NCBI GenBank assembly: GCA_905220665.1
Contig: CAJNAR010000150.1
Location: forward strand, 496,001-560,000
Length of the DNA stretch: 64,000 nt
Reading direction: 5' to 3'
Source of the DNA: Albugo candida
Taxonomy: Eukaryota > Oomycota > Peronosporomycetes > Albuginales > Albuginaceae
How positions within the stretch are numbered: position 1 is the stretch's first letter; every line of letters begins with the position of its first letter. This document shows, in pieces, positions 1-11,416 of this stretch. The translations under genes were made by a program, and so were the position numbers. The notes under the pieces are model-generated. The model was not told where the DNA came from and did no database searches. It was given only the letters and a program-made list of their open reading frames with translations.

Positions 1-1165
1 GTATAATGGCGTTGAAATCCATAAGCGGGCAATCCAATCGGGAGCATTTCGATAGTTTGACCTGTTGACGCTCTGTTGCTGGTGAGTACAAGAACGTGCG
101 AACAAAGTACGATTCTTGATCGTTTTGGTCCGATGTGTTAGCATGTAATTCGAAGAAAAGGGTTGTTCCCGGCTCTAGTGACGTTGAATTCATTGCTTCT
201 GGTAATCCATTGAAACGGAAATCCCATCCCAGTAGTTTTCCCAATGCATGCAGCAACTCTCGATGTCCATGATAGGAGAAGTAGCGATATTCGCGTGAAG
301 CAGGCGAACTTGGTTTAGCTGCTTCATTGAGATTTTTTAAAAGCAAGTCTGGAAATGCTCCATTCCAGTACGTGATCATTCGATCAGAGGAGTAATACCG
401 TTCCATGAGATTTCGAAAGCCGAGTTGCTCGATCTTTTTCACAGTGGCCGTGTCCAAACCGGGTAAAGGCAGTAGACCTTCTTGCTCATCGAATGTAAAC
501 ATATCGGCAATATCTTTCACAGCAAGAACGAGATCTTCTCCTTTTTGTACGTTTGGAACATTGGTCATATTGATTCCACATGCAGCCCCTACCTTGTCGA
601 GAACATCCTTATATTCTCCTTGAAATAATTCGGGGGCTTTGTGTTTTGCATAATCAGCCAAATCACGAGCCAAGGTCGCCTTACAAGGACCTTTTGGAGC
701 TGCAAAAACATGTTCGTGTTGTAAAAGTTCCATAGTCACTGGTACAAGCTGTAACGGGAAGCCTTCAGGACCACTTCCGAACGGGTATAAACCAAGCGCA
801 AGTGCCTCAGCACTATGAGCGCATCGAGTGGCAGCATCTGCGCGAAAATATGCTTCAAAATGGAGACGCTTTTCGCCGCTGAAACTCTCTGAAAGAAACT
901 TTTTTTCTTCAACGTAAATTTGCCGAATGTGGTTACCAACTTGTACAAGCTGATTCATCCCATTGACTGTCAATTGTGCTGGTGGCACTTTATACGCTTG
1001 CAGATTTTCGTGATTATTTGGGCAGATCGTGTTGGTCACGTAATTGGGAGCGCGACTTCCATGACGCGATAGTGTTATAAGGCGACGAAGCTCGCCAGCA
1101 GCGAGTTGTAAAAACACAGTGATCGCAAATGCAAAGAGAAGGGAGTGCTCGGATCGCGTCTTCAT
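1..1165 (-). CDS. Secreted histidine phosphatase, MINPP/acid phosphatase type (3' end outside window)
   Basis: One uninterrupted minus-strand frame runs from ATG at 1165 off the left edge, so the C-terminus is missing. Residues 1-24 form a signal peptide (basic start, hydrophobic core, AAG end), which suggests a secreted or vacuolar enzyme. RHGSRAP at residues 34-40 is the phosphohistidine motif of the branch-2 histidine phosphatases. Further on, FSYHGHREL lies where acid phosphatases have HD and inositol-polyphosphate phosphatases (MINPP) have HAE. Counting to the following LLG suits HRE as the proton-donor motif, so a MINPP or phytase role is possible. The family removes phosphate from phytate or other monoesters through a phosphohistidine intermediate. 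The start is 61 bp from the divergent start at 1226. Family assignment is firm, substrate is not. Confidence 0.88.
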   Translation of the reverse strand, partial: MKTRSEHSLLFAFAITVFLQLAAGELRRLITLSRHGSRAPNYVTNTICPNNHENLQAYKVPPAQLTVNGMNQLVQVGNHIRQIYVEEKKFLSESFSGEKRLHFEAYFRADAATRCAHSAEALALGLYPFGSGPEGFPLQLVPVTMELLQHEHVFAAPKGPCKATLARDLADYAKHKAPELFQGEYKDVLDKVGAACGINMTNVPNVQKGEDLVLAVKDIADMFTFDEQEGLLPLPGLDTATVKKIEQLGFRNLMERYYSSDRMITYWNGAFPDLLLKNLNEAAKPSSPASREYRYFSYHGHRELLHALGKLLGWDFRFNGLPEAMNSTSLEPGTTLFFELHANTSDQNDQESYFVRTFLYSPATERQQVKLSKCSRLDCPLMDFNAII

Positions 1166-1225
1166 TCGAAATTCCGCGAATCGTACTTTATCGTACTGAT
1201 ACGATACAACAAGTAACACGGCAAA
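1166..1225. promoter_or_regulatory. Short divergent intergenic region
   Basis: Only 60 bp separate the start codons of the phosphatase (minus) and the Aat-like gene (plus). Both promoters and 5' UTRs must overlap here or extend into the opposite gene. I see no TATA box. Confidence 0.4.
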
Positions 1226-2077
1226 ATGAAAAAGTTGGAAGCAAATTCCAATACGAAACAGAAGGATTCCTCAGTCGCGCAATCACAATTTTCGGACCAG
1301 ACAGCTGCGAAAGCAAATTTCCATAATGAAATAAAGAAAGAGGCAGACTACATCCCACCATATCTACGGCCATATATGATTCATTCACAGGACGACTTTT
1401 ACGTGTCGCGCTTTTTCGATTCGAACTTTATCGGATGCCTTATGTACGAAGGATTTCTTCCTATCGCAACCGAATACGGCGATCGTCATCTTCTTCTTCC
1501 AAAACTTCATCGCAAACGCTGCGTCTTACTGCTGCAAGGGGTCATTCTTCACATCCCAAAGAACGTACTCAAGCGGAGCAAACGATATCATCTCGTCTTT
1601 AATCGTTCCTTTGACGAAGTTGTCGAAGGATGTCATCAGCAACATGGCATTCCATGGCTTTACCCACCGATAGTTGAGGCATTTCGTGCAGTCTTTGACA
1701 GCGGAAAGACGGGTGAAACGAATCGTAACATTCGGTTTTATACAGTGGAGCTATTAGACAGCAGCACAAACGAATTGTGTGCCGGTGAGCTTGGATACAC
1801 TGCTGGAAAGGTATATACAAGTTTGACGGGATTCACACGTGTTAGTGGTGCTGGTACAATTCAACTGTATGCTCTTGGAAAAGCTCTCCAAGACGCAGGT
1901 TTCGAAATGTGGGATCTTGGAATGTCGATGAAATATAAGCTCGACCTCGGAGCGAGCAATGTTTCTCGCGATAGATTTTTGGAATTATTTCATTCCTATA
2001 GGACACAAGAAATTCTCCTGAATCAGATTTTTGATACAAAGCATCCGATTCAAGTCAAAACGCTCTTGCAGAGTTAG
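1226..2077 (+). CDS. Leucyl/phenylalanyl-tRNA-protein transferase-like protein (Aat family)
   Basis: Single exon, 283 aa. The protein aligns by eye with bacterial Aat from about residue 125: GIPWLYPPIVEAF matches the family's TWI.P.m..AY segment, FYTVELLD sits where bacteria have AHSVEvW (Glu kept), AGELGYTAGKVYTSLTGF matches the GGlYGva.G..F.GESMF stretch, and MWDLGMSMKYKLDLGAS with VSRDRFL matches iDcQ....HlaSLGA..i.R..F. Bacterial enzymes add Leu or Phe from aminoacyl-tRNA to proteins with N-terminal Arg or Lys and so create a destabilising N-degron. An extra N-terminal stretch of about 40 residues is Ser/Gln/Lys-rich. It could be a targeting or disordered region. A eukaryotic origin is shown only by the neighbours. 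Activity on eukaryotic N-degrons is inference. Confidence 0.82.
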   Translation: MKKLEANSNTKQKDSSVAQSQFSDQTAAKANFHNEIKKEADYIPPYLRPYMIHSQDDFYVSRFFDSNFIGCLMYEGFLPIATEYGDRHLLLPKLHRKRCVLLLQGVILHIPKNVLKRSKRYHLVFNRSFDEVVEGCHQQHGIPWLYPPIVEAFRAVFDSGKTGETNRNIRFYTVELLDSSTNELCAGELGYTAGKVYTSLTGFTRVSGAGTIQLYALGKALQDAGFEMWDLGMSMKYKLDLGASNVSRDRFLELFHSYRTQEILLNQIFDTKHPIQVKTLLQS

Positions 2078-2215
2078 CTAATGGATTACCAAGGTTCAGA
2101 TGGCGAATGCAAGAAAATGAGAAGGAAGGGATCGTTGGTGAAGCGCTTGAACAAAGAAGACATCACATTAGCTACAGACAACAGTGTACAGAAAGAAAGA
2201 ATGACGCCACAAAGT

Positions 2216-4443
2216 TTAAAGAAATCCTGCTTCTGATAGAGTATTGACGAAAAGCATGCTTTCTTGCGTGTTTGCTTGGCGAGCCAGCTGATGAAGGACA
2301 TGGCTATTTTTTCGAACGCTACAAAATGAATGCGTCAAATGAGGATCAAGGGGATCAGTGACGAAGAAACTTACCGATCCAGGCGATGCCGTATATAGTT
2401 TTGAGCTTTTGTATTCAGTACTATTTTTCCTCGCTCTTTTCTTCCAGGTAGGTCCGAAAATGAAGCTTCTGAGGAAAGGTAGCCGAAATTCCGAGGATGT
2501 AGAGCCTCCTGAATGACGTGATATATCTTGCAAAACTTTTGCCAATTTACAAGACCATCTTGCATGGAAGGAATCGCGTCCTCATACGAGAAGATGTCTT
2601 TGACCAGTATGAACCAACATGGAAGTCGTGGGGATCTTTCAGCTGCTTTAAAGCTGTTACGATAGCTGCGATAGTTATCTTCCGGAGAACAAATTTGAAG
2701 GAGGATCTGGTGCTTTTCTGATGCTGTCACAGGAACAAGGCCCCAAGTCGACTTTAAGTGGCGAACACACGGTGCTGAAAGACCGGTCATTATCTCGAAA
2801 AGCGTGTCAAAATTGTTGAGTTGATGGCAAACACTGGCAGCCTCGATGAAAAGAACAATGATTTTGGCACGTTCTGCGGCCTGTAATTGGGGATGAAGGA
2901 TCTCGCTCGACACCCACTCAGCCGTCGCGTCAAAAAGCTCAATGAGAGCCATCACATTAGGTGCTTGAATGTATTTATCCTTACGTGTCCAAGCCTTGTT
3001 TGTCAACTCCCGTCGGCGTACTTTGGTAAAATAATGCTCCACTTCAAGCAATGTGAGCTGATTTGCGAGCTCGCCAGCTGATAAACCAGAAATTGGAGCA
3101 ATATTGTCAAAATTCAAGCTGGATGCACGTTCGTTGCGAGTTGATGGTTTCGTCGAATCCTCACTCAGCATTCTCGGTCGATCTCTTTTGCTTCGTCCAC
3201 CAGTGACTCCTCGTGTCAACTTTGGCGGCTGAACAGGGTCTGTCTTACTTATTACTGGCACATTTACCGAATCGGAAGCACTTCGTGTTATTCTTGGCGT
3301 CTCTGGTCGCAATGATTTGGTCTCTAACGCCGAGGTTCGCTCACGATTTGGAGATTTCTCTCGTGTTTTGGCACCTGGTTGCGGTTCTGATGTGCTTGAA
3401 GGTGAAGAAGCCTTGTCAGGATTTTGTGAATTCTGCTGTTTCGTCTTGCTTGATCGTCGAATCACCTGTGAGATTAACTTTTGAAGGCTTTCCGCATGTT
3501 GTCGAACGGAAGCGATTGAGGAATCCATTTGAATTTCTGTCAAAAAGGTGTTGAGTTTTGTTGCAGCTCTTCCGTCTTCCAAGTCTTTTTGTATGTATCC
3601 GCTCTCTTTGATCCAAAATTTGAGTAAATTGATTAATCGTATTACCGAAACATGTCCTTCCGTCTCTGTATGCACATCAGTGCTTGTCTTTGAAATTCCA
3701 GCTTCTTTTGGTTCCTTTTGCCTATCATTAAGCCTGACTTGAGTCTTGGCCGACCTCTCTGTCTCACTACCAGTTGAAGTGTTCCGTACGGCAACGTATC
3801 GTTTCATAAGCTTTTTTACAAACTCATACGGTGTGCAAAAACACGGATATGTCAATAGGAATATGTCTCGAAACTCTGTGTCGTCAACATGGTGCGAGTC
3901 GGTCAGTCGTACAACTAATTTACCCAAAGAAGCGTGCAAAATCTCCCTTTTCCTGTTCGTAGATCCCTGTTCTAAATAACGAATCTACACAAAAGCAAGA
4001 ATCAGACAGCGTGACTTTGAATCAGTCAAGCATACCCGAAGGGGTCGTTCGTCAGCAGTGTTGGGTGTGGAGCTCCGACGTCGGGCGGACTCGATAGTAA
4101 GTTGCATTGCATTGTGAAGCGGTTTTGCGAGAGTATTTTCTGCAGCTATTTGGTGTCTTATGGACGGAGTTCCATTTGATTCATTCGAAGGATCGTTTTT
4201 GGTGTCCAAAGACGGTTTTCTAATATCTATTTCTCGCGTGGAATGGGATTTGGTGGGGCCCTGCAGATCGCTGGAAGAAACAGTTGTTTTTTGACTCGTT
4301 CTCTTATAAAAATGCGCTTTTTCTTCAGCAATATGCGGGATAATTATCGTGGAGTTACTATCGGCACTATTAGCATTCTCGGATAACGAGGAAATAGTCA
4401 ATATCGCGCTTTTTTCCGTAAGAATGGAATTCGGATCCAGCAT
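2216..4443 (-). CDS. Ras guanine-nucleotide exchange factor (REM plus CDC25 domains)
   Basis: Exons 4036..4443, 2375..3984 and 2216..2318; introns of 51 and 56 nt with canonical ends; 706 aa. The first exon is a Ser-rich disordered leader. Across intron 1 the RasGEF N (REM) domain reads ILHASLGKLVVRLTDSHHVD and continues DIFLLTYPCFCTPYEFVKKL. A long polar linker (about residues 230-430) precedes the CDC25 catalytic domain, recognisable by LANQLTLLEVEHY, VCHQLNNFDTLFEIMTGLS and PCWFILVKDIF. Without the last intron the frame would stop right after the donor (TAA inside GTAAG). Splicing adds 33 residues. The family loads GTP onto Ras-like GTPases at membranes. A TTG-initiated extension upstream of the ATG was ignored. 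Gene identity is firm; the C-terminal exon is good. Confidence 0.9.
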
Positions 4444-4778
4444 AAAGCTAAGCAAAACAAATGCAATGTTATTGGTGGAGCTAAATTATTTATATCCAAT
4501 CATAGACTATAAATAGAAGCCTTCCAACAATTGGCTCGTAATTACATATCTAGACAAAAGCATTGCCTTGACATCGCCAAGGTGATAAAAATGTGCGGAC
4601 TGAGATGTTCTGGTATACTTGTCGGTAAAACTCTTTCGTTACCAGTAACTAACACGTATACGCAATGCCATGGCCGCATCGTTTTAGACGAGCGGTCAAT
4701 GTAATTGTTCGGAGTGGCAAAAAATCAAGACCAAACGCGCTTTATAACCAATCATAATTCTCTCACTCTCTGAGCTTT
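4444..4778. promoter_or_regulatory. Divergent promoter region, RasGEF / THOC1
   Basis: This 335-bp region between divergent genes holds a CCAAT box followed by CTATAAATAG (CCAAT at 4496-4500, TATA-like element at about 4507-4516) and a second CCAAT at 4748-4752, 27 bp before the THOC1 start. The motifs are seen directly. Their function is inferred from general eukaryotic promoter knowledge. Confidence 0.4.
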
Positions 4779-7011
4779 ATGTCGCTCGTATTAGCTCAAA
4801 ATGCGGAGGTATGTATGCTTTCTTCTCACAAAACTCTCACAGTGATAAATTTCTTTTTTTTTGCAATTTGTATCAGAATGCAATCCTCAGCTTCTATCAA
4901 AGCTCTGACGCACTCATTCAGCTCCAAAACCTTCAAAAATCCATGCAACAAGAGCTTCAAACGCAGCAGCCAGCATTACTCGTTCCAAAGCTCATCGAGT
5001 CAACACAAAATATTTTCGATATCGCAGTGCAACGAATCGTCGCGACGTTTTCGTGGAAATTGGTCAGTGGATCCTCAAAACTCGACACCGCCGGCATTAC
5101 TGCGCTCTTGGACTTGTGCATCGATGGCGCAGTGGCCAATATCCTGTTCCAATTCGCTCCTTACAAGGTCCTGGAGGATGTCATGGAAAGTCAGCCAATT
5201 CAGACGTGTGAAGCGCTTTGGGACATTTTGGAAGTACGAAAAGCACGTCTTACAGCCTCTCCATTTTTCGATTCGTCTGGACGAACGACTAAATCGTCTC
5301 TCACATTGCTACGGATGTGTAATGCACTGCTTCGAAGGCTTTCTAAGACACACAATACGGTGTTTTGTGGAAGAATTTTGGTTTTTCTGTCATTTACATT
5401 CACACTTAATGAACGCTCCGCCGTGAATTTACACAGCAAAGTACGTGGCTTTGATTGCCTCCCACTTGATACCGATGCAATTTTCTTCAGGCGAACGTAG
5501 GGAATCTCACAACATTTGAAGATCGGATTACTTTTGAAGCAGCCGAAGCAGCTGAAAATACGAATCGGAACGAGTCAGATGACGCATTGTCAAAGGTATG
5601 TTCAACAGCGGTCTTACTGGCACTAATATGCAGATACTAGGAAGACTGTCAGGATGATGGGATGATGGAACCGATTGATTACAAATTGTATCACATTTTC
5701 TGGGATCTTCAGCGGTTTTTTCGGGAGTATTCATTGGCCTCAAGCAGTGTTTTGGACAAACAGACATTTGTAAGTACTTCCTTACGATACTTTATCGGCA
5801 TGTGGCGATAATCAGTTTATATCAGGTGGAAGAGCTCAATATGGTGCTTACTGCTTTCGAGGCCAATGCGTTCTCAGACGAGGATATCACTCGATCGAGC
5901 GACCTCAATCGAAATGTATCCAAAACGACCGTCACTTCAGCATCCAAAATGTCAATTGACAAAATAATGCATGACGATGCTTCCACCGATAAGCTCCAAG
6001 ACCATTTTTTCCAGCCAAAATACTTGACCAATAGCCGACTTTTTCGACTCCAACTACGTGATCCCACGCTTCGAGAATGCGTACTGACACAAGCGCTTAT
6101 TCTATTGAATCATTTAATCCGTGCGAAATCGACAACGTCACAGAATTCCACACAAAAAAGCGAGATGGTCGAGGCATACGACCGCGTGATGAGGCTTCTT
6201 AGACGCACACCACCCGATGGTGCGGGCTATAGTGAGATGGTGGCCTCTGTCTTGGAAAGGGAGCGGAACTGGACAAAGTGGAAGGAAGAACGTTGTCCTT
6301 CCTATGAAAAGTACGCGGATTCTTCCGAAAAGCTTCTCGGGTCAAAAAAGCGACCAAACGAATCTGCTGCAGAACACTCTGTTGAGAGGAAGCGAGTCAT
6401 CAAGAAGAAGAATGCAGCCGATACCAGTCTCATGGATCAAATTCTCGAAAGTGAAGCATCCCGTTCGTCCACATTGTTGGAAAGGATCAAAGGAGAAGTG
6501 CGAGGTTGGTCTTTTGTCTCAGGTTGTGCTCTTGACTTGGGAATTCTTTGAATGAATAGCTACGAATATCCCTTTGCCCAAGCTCATAGAAAGGTTCACA
6601 GAGGCGTGGGATCCAGCGAATGGTATCGATAAGGAGTATTGGCCTGATCAAGATGAGATATATTGTTGGCGAACACTTCGTCAGGGGATGAAGACGCACG
6701 TAATGTACCTGGACCATGCAATCGATGGCGCCGGCGCCGTCGTAAAAGCCATTTTGGGGATTGATACTCCAGCAGAATCGGCCAAGAATAAAGATACAAT
6801 GACCGACGACGCAACGGTATTTGATGACAATCAAGAAAAAATAATCTCCGAGTCGCCAGAGAATGACAAGAAAATGACGGATTCCGCATGTTTGCAGAGC
6901 GGTAAGCCAAGTAGTTTGAAATCGCATACCTCCAAAGCATTTGGAACAAAGACATCAAATACGAGAACCGGTGACGATGATTTGGAGGAAGGAGAAGAGA
7001 TCGTGGCCTGA
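4779..7011 (+). CDS. THOC1: THO complex subunit 1 (Hpr1/THOC1)
   Basis: Exons 4779..4808, 4877..5440, 5491..5595, 5641..5769, 5826..6504 and 6560..7011; 652 aa, close to the length of animal THOC1. The diagnostic block is LLRMCNALLRRLSKTHNTVF followed by CGRILVFLS. The tail is acidic (DDDLEEGEEIVA). THO couples transcription elongation to mRNA export in the nucleus and suppresses R-loops. All introns are 45-68 nt with clean GT-AG ends. The intron-4 acceptor is fixed by frame: using the CAG 7 nt earlier gives a stop. The gene is convergent with the PSP1 gene. The SEN1-type helicase at the far end of the window also acts on R-loops in other organisms, but nothing here links the two directly. 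Confidence 0.93.
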
Positions 7012-7226
7012 GAACGCTTGATTTACGGACCAGGAGAGGGTCCACTTTCATCGGAAGCCCAGCAATGCTCTCACAAAGTACCATCTATTCCAAATCAAAT
7101 CAAAAGCTATCGACAAGCTACACTACGCAGCCATTTGCATCATTTCCAAGTGTTCTAACGTATCCAATGTATCACGGTTCTGCCATAAAATTCTATCATC
7201 CATCTATCCAATTGTCCAAATGAGAC

Positions 7227-9993
7227 TTATCGGATCATTTCCATCTCCAGGCTTCCAGGCTTTTTCCCATTCGAAATTACTTGCTGGAGCCAAATGCGAG
7301 TTTTGTATATCGCAAATAAATCGCGCACCAGTTCTCGAAAGTCGATACGTCTACGCCAACACATGTATCAGATCTATACACTGCTTCATTCAGCTTTTAC
7401 AAACCTTTCCGCCTCAAAAAAGAATGTGAGTTTGTGTCTATCAAACTGATACTCCGCATCGATCACATTCATTGGAAGAAGACGTTGTCGGACTTTGCTT
7501 TTGCAAACTTCAAACACTTCACTTTCTTCGCGACGCTATCGAACAACAATGAGAGTGCGGGTATACGCCAACAATAGGTGGAGGAAAATACCTGTTCCAG
7601 CAATATTTCGATTTCACGTTGCGTCGCAAGACATAGTATCCGCTTTGTATATCCCTCGTGACGTACTGTTCCAAGCGCATCGTCTCTGCTCAGCACCAAG
7701 ACGTCTTCTGTAGCGCCTCCCGGTTTCAAATCGCTGATTTGTCTGGCAATTCGACCGATATCTTCGCCTCGATCCGCTTCGACCTGACAGACACACATTT
7801 GAGTGTCACAAAACGCGATTCCGTTGTCGCGCACGTACTTTGACATAGTCTCCAGGGTTTAAATTCCGAGCTCCAGAAAACAATTCTTGTCGACCACGCT
7901 TAAATTCGACTTCGTAGTGGGCTTCAGGAGGCGAATATGGTCGCGTGAAAGGTATCTGAGAACTTCGTGAGAAAGGTGGAGACGGAACGACTTCCGTGGA
8001 ATTACGAGCCCAATCGTAATTATTGCCAGATGGTGTGATAATTGTGACATGAGGCTCCGTTGGAGGAGGAGGAGCCGGAAATATTCGCATCTCTGTTGGC
8101 TGATTCGACTGATAATACATCATGTTGATGTTAACAGCACCTCGAGGACCTCTGGCGACATTGTTTGGATGAATAGGTTGTGGATTACGATTTGCCGGAT
8201 GTGTCATCACTGGGTATCCTTCACCCGAGCATCGACGGTAAGATCCTTGCGGGCCGTACTGCGAAAAAAGTTGTGAGGTCAAATGCAAAGATTGTTGACT
8301 CCAGCATCTTTATACCTGTGAGTACGGAGAAGCAAGATGGAAAGGAACAGATGATTGACAAGTGTCCACTGATAAGCCATTCATATCGGTAATTAGTTGA
8401 TCGTGTTCCCTTCTTCCATGAAAATGAGCAGAATGTGAGGCATTCGATTGTGGTGCAGCTGGATGACCCATATGAGATGGTGGAGGAGGTGCGGTTGTAC
8501 GCATCACTCCAGGTTTCATCGTAAAAAACCCATTTGTTGAATGTCGTGTTCGTAAGCCAAATTGCTTTGAATACCCCGCCCAACTCAGATCGCGTCCGTC
8601 CATTTCTAAATGAGCATTTGGATGATTTTGAGGAGCAGAGAACGAGAATGACTTTGCCCGAAGTCGGTGAAGTGGCTCTTGAGTTGGAGGAAGTGGTGGA
8701 AGTATACCGTCTGGTCGCGAGGTAAAATCGACCGAAGTTGCACGCAAATCTTTGCACCTACATTGAGACTCGATAAGCTACAGATTACTGCAATCAGATT
8801 ATGATAATTGTACCGATTACGAGACCGAACTTCAGCGCCGATTTCCACTTGATTCGTTGTTGTTTCTTGCAAACGACTACAATAACGTGTAAGAAAGACG
8901 GCCTCGTAGTGATGTGAGTTACGTACTCGGAGCCATGGGCATTTATCGCATCACTGGGAGCAAGCCGAGAACATGCAGACTGAGGTGAATGATGCAAATT
9001 CTCCCCTTGGAATTGCCATGTACTTGCATCATGACGCGTTCTCAAAACCGGGGACTTGACATACACGGAATCTAAGTTTTCTTCATCATTTTGAGCCCCT
9101 GAAGCCAATTCATCGCTTCTCTTGTTTTGATTTTCTAATATCATGTACTCTCTCTCATCCTCGCCATTAGACATACTCTTCATCAAGGGAGCACACGAAA
9201 TTGCAAGACCGACTTTATGAAGCTCATCCGAGCATAATCGCAATGATTCCGGTGGCTCATGAAGGCTTTCCTCACTACCTTGAATTCCAGTATCCTTTTT
9301 CTTCGTCATTTGAGAACGTGCAGAGTCCATGTCGTGTTCTGCAAAACAAGAAGAAACGATATCGCGAAAACTTGCTGTTCGAGCTCGTGCCTTTTTCAGA
9401 CTTTTATTCAAATGTGTCATATTCCCATGCAACATCGTCTGTGAATTCTGCATCTCATCTTCCGCACATCCGTTCTCCTTTTGATTATCTGTACACGTTG
9501 CTGCTTTCATAAACCGATGTCCAAGCGGCCTCCAATGACTCGATTCAGGTGATCCCAATGAACAGGTGGAGAAAGAGTCTCCTGTTGAATACGATCGGAG
9601 TTTGTGAGATGATGCCGATTTGATTCTGGCTTTTGGGCGCTCCATAGCCGTCTTCCACGCTTCGCCCTCGCATTGTGACAGCGTCGCTTCTTCCTCTACC
9701 GGACTCGTACTTAGTGGTGGCGATGACGTTTGATACTGCGAGTCTTGTGTTTCGATTGCATCCAAACTTTGCTTTGGATTCTCTTCTTTGATCTGATTCA
9801 TTGTCGTCTCAGCCAAAGCTGCCACACTCGACGATAGAAATTCAGACCATTCGTCTTCTGCACGTGTACTTGGTTGCTTGCTTTGCGTTGTCAATCCATC
9901 CAGTGATCGTGTCGGAGAGGGAGTTAACCCTTTGTATGTCGAAAACGACGAAGAAAATGTCGTGGAGGAAGAGGACGACGACGAGGAATACAT
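7227..9993 (-). CDS. PSP1 C-terminal-domain protein
   Basis: Exons 8927..9993, 8814..8876, 8316..8757, 7839..8258, 7592..7783, 7405..7535 and 7227..7350; 812 aa, introns of 50-57 nt. The N-terminal 600 residues are low complexity: a Ser run at the start, then Pro-, Asn- and His-rich stretches. The conserved PSP1 domain is assembled over the last four exons: PGDYVKVEADRGEDIGRI, then MNVIDAEYQFDRHKLTFFF, then RRIDFRELVRDLFAIYKTRI. The frame is continuous only when all introns are removed. PSP1-domain proteins occur in bacteria and many protists. Yeast Psp1 suppresses polymerase mutants and trypanosome relatives bind mRNA-decay factors, so an RNA-granule role is plausible but inferred. The second intron's donor (8813) is the least certain site. 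Confidence 0.88.
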
Positions 9994-10453
9994 AGCGGCA
10001 AGTTCAGTACGCGTTGACGAGGTTTTCTAACTCCCTTTGTAGCAATAGTCCACGGAATCGAATTTTAGTGAGTATGGTACAATATTTTTACGCTTCACAG
10101 TGATGATCTGAAATAAAGAAAAATAACGACAGAATGAAAATAAGAAAGCGACAATGCTTTTATGTGATGACACTATCGGAATGGATTTGGTTGATGAAAG
10201 GTATGTGTGCTGCAGAGTATAATATGTCTTGTGGTTTACACCAAACGTTTTAGTTGCTGCGATAACAAGGAAGCGGTCTTGGATATTTCAGTTTGTTTTT
10301 CTCTCTTTTCCATATGAAAAAAGAAAAGTACTAATTCGGAGTTTAAGTGAGTAATCAAGGTACTGAAGACCTAAACACCGTAACGAGCGTGTCGATTGGG
10401 GGATTAGGGTATTGCTAAATATCGAACGTATACCAGTTGGAATGTGACACGCT

Positions 10454-10756
10454 TTACGTTTTCAAGCTTCTGTTAAAGGAAGTAAAAGCTAGACTTTTAT
10501 CTCCACAGTCATTGTACAAGACGACTTCAACATATGGTTGTACGCTATGGGTCATAGGTAGTCTACTTTTTGGAAGCTTGATTTTTATCAGAACCCGCGT
10601 CGGTAATTTTTTTGAATGTTCTAATTTGAAATCATGTTCTTGAAGTGGCGTCCTAAGGCGCTTTCGCAATTTATTCACTACAGAACGCCATCGTTTTTGC
10701 ATGCTTCCGACTTTTTGAATTATAAAACCACCGATCACCATCTCCCCACACCTCAT
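10454..10756 (-). CDS. Candidate orphan small basic protein
   Basis: An ATG-initiated 100-residue frame, rich in Lys and Arg in its first half (MQKRWRSVVNKLRKRLRT), followed by a stretch with beta-strand character (TRVLIKIKLP). No family is recognised and there is no splice evidence. In AT-rich DNA a frame this long can be accidental, so it is recorded only as a candidate. Confidence 0.22.
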   Translation of the reverse strand: MRCGEMVIGGFIIQKVGSMQKRWRSVVNKLRKRLRTPLQEHDFKLEHSKKLPTRVLIKIKLPKSRLPMTHSVQPYVEVVLYNDCGDKSLAFTSFNRSLKT

Positions 10757-11174
10757 CTAATGTATTAAATTCGATCGCTTATTTGGCCAGTCAAATATTC
10801 CCACTCACGCCTTTAAATTCGAAAGTTATAAATAACACGAATCTTCATTCGGATGAGAAATACGACCTCCACATCTTTCGTATTTACAACTCAAGGATGC
10901 ACACTTCCGAGCGAAATGAAGTGCGCTGGATTTGATCTTGTAGGACTATAGTAGTGACCATTAGAGCCAATTCGAGTGCATGTCCTGTTCTATTATCAGC
11001 ACGGATCAAAGGTTCCAAGCCGAGTACTTCATCTCACTCCAGCCATGAGTATCGCTTCTCTAACCGGTCAATAGATCTTTATGCTGTATGGCCCACCAGA
11101 CGACTTCTGACAACAACGTACACGCTTTGACTCAACGTGCCCGCGGTCCTGTTATGCGGTTAGCTGATGATTTA

Positions 11175-11416
11175 TTACTTCGCTACAGAAGAAAGTAATA
11201 AATTAAAACGAGTAAGTTGACATCAGACTCACATTTCGGTATATTACGAGCAGCACTGGCTTGGCCACGTAAATGAATCCATCGCTCATGTAATATACTA
11301 GATTCTAATGAATCTATCAAAGTCGCATCGATTTTCACATCAATTACCGAACGATATTGTGTTCCGTTGTGTTGTAGGACCTGGCTACAGGGATCACTTT
11401 GGGATGAAGGACTCAT
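11175..11416 (-). CDS. Candidate small spliced gene, unknown
   Basis: An ATG at 11416 opens a 61-codon exon (11233..11416). It ends at GTGAGT, followed 50 nt downstream by TTTCTTCTGTAG. The second exon (11175..11182) adds two codons and a stop, giving 63 residues. The strong donor and acceptor at the spacing typical of this genome are the only reason to list it. The predicted protein has no recognisable motif. Confidence 0.28.

Noticed and set aside
405..623. Plus-strand small frame inside the phosphatase
   Set aside because: Shadow of the conserved minus-strand gene.
10437..10643. Plus-strand 68-residue frame in the gene-poor island
   Set aside because: Overlaps the minus-strand candidate and shows no protein-like features.
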